A DNA stretch of 6,677 nucleotides from Draconibacterium orientale (GTDB taxonomy: Bacteria > Bacteroidota > Bacteroidia > Bacteroidales > UBA1556): positions 1-6,677 of the forward strand of contig DZDC01000121.1 in assembly GCA_022736595.1 (NCBI GenBank), written 5' to 3'. The notes under the pieces are model-generated. The model had not been told where the DNA came from. It saw only the letters and a list, made by a program, of their open reading frames with translations, and searched no databases. The position numbers and the translations under genes were made by a program. Positions 1 to 6,100 of this stretch are shown piece after piece; position 1 is the first letter of the stretch; every line of letters begins with the position of its first letter.

Positions 1-5
1 ATTAT

Positions 6-57
6 ACCAATTTGTAATTATATTTTAGTCCAAACTAAAATATAATTTTACAATGGT
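6..57. repeat. Long AT-rich imperfect inverted repeat (hairpin)
   Basis: The core is a perfect 13-bp inverted repeat (AATTATATTTTAG at 16-28, its complement at 35-47) around the 6-nt loop TCCAAA. The pairing continues outward as TTGT 12-15 with ACAA 50-53 and ACCA 6-9 with TGGT 54-57, with a 2-nt bulge on each side. That gives about 21 base pairs in total. It could be a bidirectional terminator of a gene lying before the window or a MITE-like palindromic repeat. It has no GC-rich stem, so the terminator reading is uncertain. Confidence 0.55.
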
Positions 58-58
58 C

Positions 59-83
59 AATGCCGATATGCATCATCGGTATT
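59..83. repeat. Short inverted repeat (hairpin) next to the first
   Basis: AATGCCGAT (59-67) pairs with ATCGGTATT (75-83) across the 7-nt loop ATGCATC. That makes nine pairs, including one G-U wobble. It starts one base after the preceding hairpin ends. Its loop and right arm form most of the 17-bp sequence that is repeated at 203-219, so the hairpin and the direct repeat share bases. Function is unknown. Confidence 0.5.
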
Positions 84-219
84 AGCCGAAATGAGCATCA
101 TTAATAAAACACCCATTGGAATAACATTATTTTAATGGGAATTCCATCTAACCTTAGCGTAAAAAAGAATCAAAAAAAACAGATGAAATTGAACTATGTT
201 GAATGCATCATCGGTATTA
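68..219. repeat. 17-bp exact direct repeat pair, 135 bp apart
   Basis: The sequence ATGCATCATCGGTATTA occurs at 68-84 and again, without mismatch, at 203-219. The second copy lacks the left arm that lets the first copy fold into a hairpin, so only the right part is duplicated. The heptamer GCATCAT also occurs a third time at 95-101. A 17-bp exact match at this distance is unlikely by chance. It could be a pair of regulator-binding sites for the downstream patatin gene or the remnant of a dispersed repeat. Confidence 0.55.
112..139. repeat. Third hairpin in the upstream series
   Basis: CCCATT at 112-117 pairs with AATGGG at 134-139. The stem continues without interruption through two G-U wobbles (118-133, 119-132) and four A/T pairs, giving 12 consecutive pairs (112-123 with 128-139) and a 4-nt loop. 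No T-run follows it directly, so it is not a standard intrinsic terminator on the + strand. Confidence 0.45.
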
Positions 220-223
220 TTTA

Positions 224-250
224 TTGACAAATAGCTGTAGTTTAGCTTTG
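224..250 (+). promoter_or_regulatory. Candidate Bacteroidota-type promoter upstream of the patatin gene
   Basis: TAGCTTTG at 243-250 matches the Bacteroidota -7 consensus TAnnTTTG exactly, and a TTG at 224-226 could serve as the -33 element. The spacer is 16 nt, slightly short for this promoter class. A second exact -7 match, TAAATTTG at 284-291, has no TTG at a suitable distance. If 243-250 is the real box, the patatin transcript would have a leader of about 200 nt starting near the 253-280 hairpin. This is motif matching only. Confidence 0.3.
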
Positions 251-252
251 TT

Positions 253-280
253 AAAATAATAGTGAAAGTATTATTTTTTT
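253..280 (+). terminator. AT-only hairpin followed by a T-run
   Basis: AAAATAATA (253-261) is perfectly complementary to TATTATTTT (269-277) across a 7-nt loop, and the right arm runs into seven T residues (274-280). The shape is that of an intrinsic terminator on the + strand, but the stem has no G-C pairs and would be weak. It could end transcription from before the window. Given the -7-like box just before it, it could also lie at the very start of the patatin leader. Confidence 0.35.
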
Positions 281-456
281 AACTAAATTTGCCTTTGTGA
301 AATCGCAGTATGCTACTTTAAAGGTTTTTACTTATTTGCCTTGTGATAGCAATGCATAGCGTAATTAAGTTTTTTTTTGATAGGTACAAGACTGTAAAGG
401 CAGAGGCTGTGAATTAGGTTATTTAATTTAATAGGAAACATTTTAGAAATTTATAT

Positions 457-2619
457 ATGAAATCCATTTTTTTACTTTTAGTGGGGTTAACCCTAAGTTT
501 TGGATTGTACTCCCAGTCCAAGCCCAAGGTGGCATTGGTTCTTAGTGGGGGCGGTGCCAAAGGAATAGCTCATATTGGAGTAATTCGAGTGTTGGAAAGT
601 AGAGGCATAAAACCCGATATGATTTTGGGTACCAGCATGGGCTCCTTGGTGGGTGGATTGTATGCCCTGGGCTATACTCCTGATCAGATGGAGGATTTTG
701 TAGGAAATGCCAATTGGGATTTTTTGCTTAACGACATGGTTCCCCGCGAAAATTTTAAAACCGGACAGGGTATAAAGGACAAAAACACTTTGCTTAGTTT
801 ACCCTTAAATGGCATTAAACCCCTAATGGTGAGCGGAATGTACGGTGGTCAAAATGTGCTTACCATCATCGAAATTCTCACGCGCAATTACAATCGTCCC
901 ATGGATTTTGATAGTTTCCCTACTCCTTTTCGTTGTATTGGAACCAATATCGAAGATGGTTCCATGATGGTGTTTGAAAGCGGTCGCATTTCGGATGCCA
1001 TGCGTGCCAGCATGAGCATTCCCTCTGTTTTTGCTCCTTATCCCATCAATGGTCAGCTTTATGTGGATGGTGGTTTGGTCAATAATTTTCCTACGGATAT
1101 CGCAAAGCAAATGGGTGCCGACATCATTATTGGCGTGGATGTGGGTGCCGAGCTTTACAAAAAGGAAGAAATAACGAGTGTGCTTCAAATCTTGGATCAA
1201 ACAGCCAGCTTCAACAATGCCAGAGTGGCCGAAAAAAACAAAACCTTCTGCGACATCTACATCCGCCCCGATATCAGTGGCATCAGCGCCTTGGCCTTCG
1301 ATGAAACCGATAGCATTGTGAGTCGTGGTTTTGTGGCTGCCACAAATGCCCTTCCTTCCATCGATTCTGTTTTTTCTCGCTATAATCTTACTCCCATTCT
1401 CGATACCACGCCTCGTAATACGGAAATCAAAATCGAAGATATTAGCATTAAAATGCAATCGATTCATGTAAAGCATCACAAGCCTGCAAAAAAAATGGCC
1501 CTGGGTAAATTGGGTTTTGAAACTCCTTCAACCATTTCAGAATCACAACTTAGCAACAATGTCAATCGCCTTTTTGGAAGTGCCTATTTTGAAGATATTA
1601 GCCTTACTTTCTTTCCCACTGATACCGCTTTTAATTTGGAAGTTGCTTTGAAAGAAAAGCAGACCGACGATTTTGGAATTGGAATGCGCTACGACTTTGT
1701 GTATGGGGTTAACGTGCTCATTAAAGCCAATTTCAGAAATCTATTGCATTATGGGTCACTATCTGAGTTAAGTGCCATTGTGGGGCAGGCACCTCAGGTC
1801 AGAGTCCGTTTCACCACCGATAACGGTAAAAAAATATCACTTGGGACCTCCTTCAATTGGGATAATTTTAATGCCTATGGATACTTAAATCATAAGAATA
1901 TTGGTAAATACAATTTTAGCCGCTACTATTGGGATGTATTTGCCCATACGATTATTCGAAACAACAATCGCATTATCTTAGGTGTGGAATACAGTATGTT
2001 TGGAATTTCAAGTAGCGATTTCCTTACCGAATTAGATAAAACTTACATGCCTTATATTTCTGGATATTTGTCGTATATCAGAGACTCCTACGACAATGCT
2101 TATTTCCCTACCAAAGGAACCAAACATAAATTTAGAACCGATTTAATAGTGCAGGAAGATGGCTCTATCCTCTCCACCGCATGGTTTAGAAAAGAGAATG
2201 CCTTTAAACTTTCGAAGAAATGGGTTTTAAAATCCAATCTTTTCCTAGGAATAGGTTCTCAAGGTGTGGATACAACACTTTTCGTCTATTGGACGGGGGG
2301 CGTATCTCAAAATCGGGTGGCTTGGTACAACAGCTTCCCCGGACTTCGTCATTTGGAAGTGGGGAAAAGAAATATTGCCTTACTCAGCTTAACCCCTCGC
2401 TGGAACTTCTATGGTAGGCACTATTTAAGCATGGAAGTTGCTGCCACCATACTGGATAACAAAACTCAACAAATGGTGGTAAACCCCGAATTGTTTTATG
2501 CAGGTTTTAATTTCAAATATAGCTACAACAGCATGCTTGGTCCCTTGGAAATCTCTGCCGACTACAGTCCCCAGTTCAATGCATGGGATTACTTTATTAG
2601 CCTGGGATACTGGTTCTAA
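457..2619 (+). CDS. Patatin-like phospholipase fused to POTRA and outer-membrane beta-barrel (PlpD-like)
   Basis: Predicted surface or periplasmic lipid acyl hydrolase anchored by its own outer-membrane barrel. Residues 1-19 are a signal peptide (K2, then a hydrophobic stretch ending LYSQ). The patatin domain covers about 24-315. It has the oxyanion-hole motif GGGAKG (31-36), the nucleophile elbow GTSMG with Ser60, and the DGG motif with Asp204, so the Ser-Asp dyad is intact. About 323-402 resembles one POTRA domain, and about 405-720 is rich in alternating beta strands ending in YFISLGYWF, a C-terminal aromatic outer-membrane signal. FPGLRHLEVG near 627-636 may correspond to the barrel's conserved loop. 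In the family, PlpD of Pseudomonas (type Vd) has the same order. At 720 residues the protein appears complete. ATG 457 is chosen because the signal peptide follows directly; no strong Shine-Dalgarno is present. Terminator-like hairpins follow, which suggests a monocistronic unit. Substrate and orientation of the lipase domain are inferred, not shown. Confidence 0.93.
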   Translation: MKSIFLLLVGLTLSFGLYSQSKPKVALVLSGGGAKGIAHIGVIRVLESRGIKPDMILGTSMGSLVGGLYALGYTPDQMEDFVGNANWDFLLNDMVPRENFKTGQGIKDKNTLLSLPLNGIKPLMVSGMYGGQNVLTIIEILTRNYNRPMDFDSFPTPFRCIGTNIEDGSMMVFESGRISDAMRASMSIPSVFAPYPINGQLYVDGGLVNNFPTDIAKQMGADIIIGVDVGAELYKKEEITSVLQILDQTASFNNARVAEKNKTFCDIYIRPDISGISALAFDETDSIVSRGFVAATNALPSIDSVFSRYNLTPILDTTPRNTEIKIEDISIKMQSIHVKHHKPAKKMALGKLGFETPSTISESQLSNNVNRLFGSAYFEDISLTFFPTDTAFNLEVALKEKQTDDFGIGMRYDFVYGVNVLIKANFRNLLHYGSLSELSAIVGQAPQVRVRFTTDNGKKISLGTSFNWDNFNAYGYLNHKNIGKYNFSRYYWDVFAHTIIRNNNRIILGVEYSMFGISSSDFLTELDKTYMPYISGYLSYIRDSYDNAYFPTKGTKHKFRTDLIVQEDGSILSTAWFRKENAFKLSKKWVLKSNLFLGIGSQGVDTTLFVYWTGGVSQNRVAWYNSFPGLRHLEVGKRNIALLSLTPRWNFYGRHYLSMEVAATILDNKTQQMVVNPELFYAGFNFKYSYNSMLGPLEISADYSPQFNAWDYFISLGYWF

Positions 2620-2622
2620 ATA

Positions 2623-2650
2623 CCGAAAGCTTTCGGGTTGATTTTTCTTC
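2623..2650 (+). terminator. Intrinsic terminator after the patatin gene
   Basis: CCGAAAGCTTTCGG (2623-2636) is a perfect 14-bp palindrome starting four bases after the stop codon. It is followed after a short gap by the T-rich stretch ATTTTTCTTC. In RNA it gives a CCGAA/TTCGG stem with an AGCT loop. The 5-nt gap between stem and T-run makes it less than ideal. Confidence 0.5.
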
Positions 2651-2667
2651 TTAGGAATTCAATTTTA

Positions 2668-2693
2668 AGCCCGATGGCCTAAGGCTCTTTTTT
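2668..2693 (+). terminator. Second terminator-like hairpin with six T residues
   Basis: AGCC (2668-2671) can pair with GGCT (2683-2686). An alternative small stem, GCC/GGC, closes over TAA. The structure is followed one base later by six T residues (2688-2693). The stem is short, but the uninterrupted T-run is the best in this spacer. With the palindrome at 2623 it would make a tandem terminator for the patatin gene. Confidence 0.45.
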
Positions 2694-2708
2694 AAATGTA
2701 ATGATACT

Positions 2709-2756
2709 TCGGCGTGAGCTCAGCTTGCACTGAGTGGCCACCACTGAGCTTGCCGA
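2709..2756. repeat. REP-like imperfect inverted repeat
   Basis: TCGGC (2709-2713) plus GCTCAG (2718-2723) pair with CTGAGC (2744-2749) plus GCCGA (2752-2756), leaving unpaired GTGA on one side and TT on the other. Between the arms lies the palindrome GTGGCCAC (2734-2741), and the heptamer CACTGAG occurs twice (2728-2734, 2742-2748), so the left arm has two possible partners. The stretch is clearly more GC-rich than its surroundings. From memory, CACTGAGCTTG-type palindromes are dispersed intergenic repeats in Bacteroidota genomes; membership of such a family is inferred here. Confidence 0.5.
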
Positions 2757-2792
2757 TGTGTTTCGACGGGTTTAACGGATGTTGAACAAATC

Positions 2793-2823
2793 TTGTCCGA
2801 CTTAAAGCATAAATTATTTTTTG
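2793..2823 (+). promoter_or_regulatory. Weak candidate promoter of the HMA gene
   Basis: TTG at 2793-2795 is followed after 19 nt by TATTTTTTG (2815-2823). This resembles the Bacteroidota -7 box TAnnTTTG with one extra base. Transcription would start about 15-20 nt before the ATG at 2846. The imperfect -7 element keeps confidence low. No Shine-Dalgarno-like sequence precedes the ATG. Confidence 0.22.
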
Positions 2824-2845
2824 AAACCTACTTAAATCAAAACTC

Positions 2846-3115
2846 ATGATAACCGAAATATCGATCGAAAATCTGAAATGCCACGGTTGTGCCAATACCA
2901 TCATAAAATCCATCAAGGGTTTTGTGGAGGTCAGCGATGTTACTGTGGATATAGAGCAGCATAAAGTAATCATCACCCATACCGCCACGGATGTCACGCC
3001 TTTTAAAAACAAACTTGCTCAGCTTGGCTATCCCGAATGGGGCGATAATTCAACCTTACTCCAAGTGAAGAGCTATGTGAGCTGTGCCATAGGACGCATC
3101 ACCAAAGCCGATTAG
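2846..3115 (+). CDS. Small heavy-metal-associated (HMA) domain protein, CxxC type
   Basis: An 89-residue protein without signal peptide or membrane segment, so predicted cytoplasmic. About residues 1-65 fit the beta-alpha-beta-beta-alpha-beta ferredoxin-like fold of HMA domains: ISIENLKC..C (Cys12, Cys15), a helix to about 24, strands near 27-36 and 39-45, then KNKLAQLGYP (54-63). The metal site reads NLKCHGC rather than the GMTCxxC usual in copper chaperones and P-type ATPases, with His13 between the cysteines. Beyond the fold is a tail of about 25 residues ending SYVSCAIGRITKAD, with a third cysteine at 80. From memory, similar small Bacteroidota HMA proteins share an SCAIG-like tail. Known relatives carry Cu(I) or other soft metals; which metal is bound here is not shown. 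No copper ATPase or regulator gene lies in the window. It may be transcribed with the next gene, as no terminator separates them. Confidence 0.85.
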   Translation: MITEISIENLKCHGCANTIIKSIKGFVEVSDVTVDIEQHKVIITHTATDVTPFKNKLAQLGYPEWGDNSTLLQVKSYVSCAIGRITKAD

Positions 3116-3125
3116 CATTACATTT

Positions 3126-3170
3126 TAAATTCTAAATTACTTAATCATTTTTGCTTATTCTAAATTCTAA
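3126..3170. repeat. Short AT-rich direct repeats in the spacer before the PNGase-like gene
   Basis: TAAATTCTAA occurs at 3126-3135 and 3161-3170, and the overlapping ATTCTAAATT occurs at 3129-3138 and 3157-3166. The unit ATTCTAA appears three times in all. The 65-bp spacer also holds CATTTTTG (3146-3153), one base off the -7 box, but no TTG at a fitting distance upstream. TTAATTAA lies directly before the start codon. The repeats may be binding sites or simple AT-rich drift. Confidence 0.35.
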
Positions 3171-3180
3171 CCTTAATTAA

Positions 3181-6100
3181 ATGAAAAAACTGTTTTTACT
3201 TTTTAGTTTGTTTATTTCGTTTACTCTGTTTGCTCAAAATCAGGGTGATACCGTTTGGGTTTCGACTTTCAATTACAGTCAAACCTATGGAATTAACCAA
3301 TGGTCGCCCGGCATTCGCGATAGCGTAATTCAATTTCCCAACAATAGTGGTGTGAGCTATTCTAAGATTTTAATGTACTATAACATTCGTTGTAAAGATG
3401 GATTGGTATCGCCACCTGTTACTGGTCAAACCAATATTGGTTGCGGTGAGTGGGACGTCAATTGTCATACTTATATCCACGATTCGTCACGGGTCGATTC
3501 GGTACTCAATACCACTGCTAAGTACTGGATTTCTAATTTTACAGGTACTTCTTTTGCCTACCGCACCTTGCCCATGAATTCCATTTACCGACATTTCTTA
3601 AAAAATGTGGTGGTGGATAGCACCCTAGCTGATACGGTTTTTCAAACCACAGGGACACAAATTGGATCCGCTTTTACACCCAACCAAACCCTTGACGCCA
3701 AACATCAATACCTTTTTACACAAGCTGAATTGTCCGCCTTGGGAGTTACTGCTGGGAATCTTTCAGGGATTACCCTTTATGCCGATACTGCCAACGGTCA
3801 ATTGCGGATGTTTAGAATTAAAATTAAACCTACATCGCTTACCGTGCTTTCAGATTCAATGCCTGAGTTGAGCAATTTTACCGAATGTTTTTTCAATACA
3901 ACAGCTTTGAGCACTGGAGCCAATCGCTTTCAGTTTTATAATCCTTTTGTATGGAATGGAACCGACAATCTTTTGGTGGAGTTGAGCTATTCAAATCAGC
4001 AATCGCTGAGCGGCGTCAACTGGACTGTGCAACCCACAACCTTTAACTCAGTTTTAGCCGCTACAGACAATAATGCCTTTGTTTTTAACGGTTCCAATTA
4101 CGTTAGAACAGTAAATTTTAAAGGCGTGCCCGGAAGCAAAGCTCGAACCATAGAAGCTTGGATTAAGACCAAAGCCGTAAATGGCGATCTTATTAGCTGG
4201 GGAAAAAATGAAGCAGGTAAGAAATGGATTTTTAGTATCAATGCCACGGGTTGTTTAAGAGTAGAGGTGAATGGAGGATATTCTTTTGGAAATCAACCCG
4301 TGAACGATGGTCAATGGCACCATGTGGCCATGGTACTTACAGGTACTGATATGGCGAGTGCTCGGTTGTACATCGATGGCGTGATGCAAACGGGACTTAC
4401 GGTATTAAATATTGTTGTAAACTCCGATACATCAGGAGTCAATTGTGTACTCAGTCAAGGCTTTCACAGTCGCTTTTTCAAAGGCGAAATGGACGAAATT
4501 CGGGTTTGGGACACCGCTTTAAGTAGCGCCACTCTTCTGAAATGGATGCGGGGAGTGCCCGATGCCAGCCATCCTCAATTCAGTCATTTGCAACTGTATT
4601 ATAAATTTAACGATAACGGAGGAACCTCGGTGCAAGACTTTAGCGGTAATAATCGAGTAGCTACCATTAATTCAGCCAGTCTTTGGTCAACCACGAAAGG
4701 AAGTCAACTCTTTAACTCATTTACAGCCAATTCTCAAAGATTAAAGATGGGCTTCATCAAAGGTCAATATTTGCAAACGGTATCCAACGACACCCTTTTC
4801 GATTCCATTCCATTGACTCCCAATCAACTTATAGAATATCAAATTATCAGTCATAGTGGTTCCCTGCAATCTGATGTGGTAAGCCTAGTTACCGATACTT
4901 TGGTGTGGGCAGCAGGGCAAGAATTTACTTACCATGGAAACACCAACGCCATTGTGGATTCGGTGTATAAACCCGCCGAGCAAACCGTTACCATGTCGCA
5001 ATTGGCCTATTACGGAAGGTATCCCATGAAGTTTGAAATCATGTCGTTTGTAACGCCTTATGGAATCAACTTAGATTTAGGCCCTAATGGCAAAACCTGG
5101 ACTTTTGATGTTACCGATTTTGCTCCAGTTTTAAAGGGAATCAAACGAATGACCGTCGCAGAGGGCGGACAATGGATGGAAGATATGGATATTCGCTTTG
5201 CTTTTATTGTAGGTACACCCACTCGTGAAGTGCTTGATGTTAGACAAATATGGCGTTCGGCAAGCAAAAGCTATGCAGATATTATTGCCGATAAAGTTTT
5301 TGAAAAAAGACAATTCAAATTTCGACCCGATGCCAACGCTTTTATGGTGAAATCTGTAATCTCAGGTCACGGTCAAGAAGGGGAGTTTATTCCTCAAACC
5401 CATCTTTTCAATGTCAACGAAGGGACTTCGGAGTTTTCGTGGCAAGTATGGAAAGAATGTGCCAATAATCCAATTTTCCCACAAGGAGGCACCTGGATTT
5501 ACGACCGCGCAGGCTGGTGCCCGGGTGCACCCACCTTTTGCCAAGAAATGGACATCACTTCTCTGGTTAGTCCGGGTCAAAACCATTGGCTCGATTATTC
5601 GGTCAGTTCGGCCTCCGGGGCTTCTAATTATTTTGTTAGCAATCAGTTGGTGAGCTACAGTAGCCCCAATTACAACCTCGATGCCTCCCTGATCGACATT
5701 GCCGCACCCACCGATAAAGTGGAATATTCCCGTGCCAATATGATTTGCACACAACCCACTATTAAAGTTCAAAATACAGGTACTACGGCACTTACATCCA
5801 TAAAAATTAAATATTGGATTAACAATAGCACCCAACCCAACTTCTACACTTGGACGGGTTCTATTGCGTTCATGCAAAAGCAAACCATCAGTTTGCCCTC
5901 TGATGCGCAGCTTTGGAATTCGCTCAAACCCAACGGCAATGTTTTCCATGCCCAATTGGTTGAAGCCAATGGAGCAATGGATCAAAATAGTTATAACAAT
6001 TTATATCACTCCATATTTAGTATTCCCGATGTGATTCCTTCAAAGTTTATCATCATGCTTTACACCAATAGTGCTCCAGGTGAAACTTCATATCGCATTG

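Larger units (their letters stand above)
1..456. other. Gene-free upstream region rich in hairpins and repeats
   Basis: No credible coding sequence is visible on either strand; the few ATGs here open only very short frames. The region is strongly AT-rich and contains at least four predicted hairpins (6-57, 59-83, 112-139, 253-277). It also has a 17-bp exact direct repeat (68-84 and 203-219) and two exact matches to the Bacteroidota -7 box TAnnTTTG (243-250 and 284-291). It probably combines the 3' end signals of a gene outside the window with the promoter and leader of the patatin gene. I see no tRNA-like or rRNA-like sequence. From about 300 to 456 I see only AT-rich leader sequence with weak 4-bp stems. 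Confidence 0.6.

Noticed and set aside
1..220. CRISPR array or insertion sequence end in the upstream repeats
   Set aside because: Only two copies of a 17-bp unit occur at 135-bp spacing, without regular spacers. No transposase remnant or matching terminal repeats with target duplication are visible.
823..1479. Open frame of 218 codons on the - strand inside the patatin gene
   Set aside because: It lies wholly within the catalytic-domain coding sequence, which carries intact family motifs. The translation has no recognisable domain and is rich in His and Ile/Thr, as expected of an antisense shadow.
2692..3012. Open frame of 106 codons on the - strand across the spacer and HMA gene
   Set aside because: It is antisense to the HMA domain and runs through the REP-like repeat and terminator region. 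Its product resembles no family I know.
3662..3871. Short + strand frames inside larger genes (for example 3662-3871, 2220-2417 and 5411-5653)
   Set aside because: They overlap the long genes in other frames, and their translations show no domain features.
4070..4680. LamG region read as the core of a glycoside hydrolase (GH16-like) enzyme
   Set aside because: The stretch has the DGQWHHVAM, YIDG and DEIRVWD landmarks of LamG/pentraxin-type binding domains, and I see no ExDxxE catalytic motif of GH16.
5362..5985. Open frame of 207 codons on the - strand inside the PNGase-like gene
   Set aside because: It is antisense to the region encoding GEF and DRAGWCPG, the clearest PNGase F motifs. Its own translation shows no coherent domain or signal.
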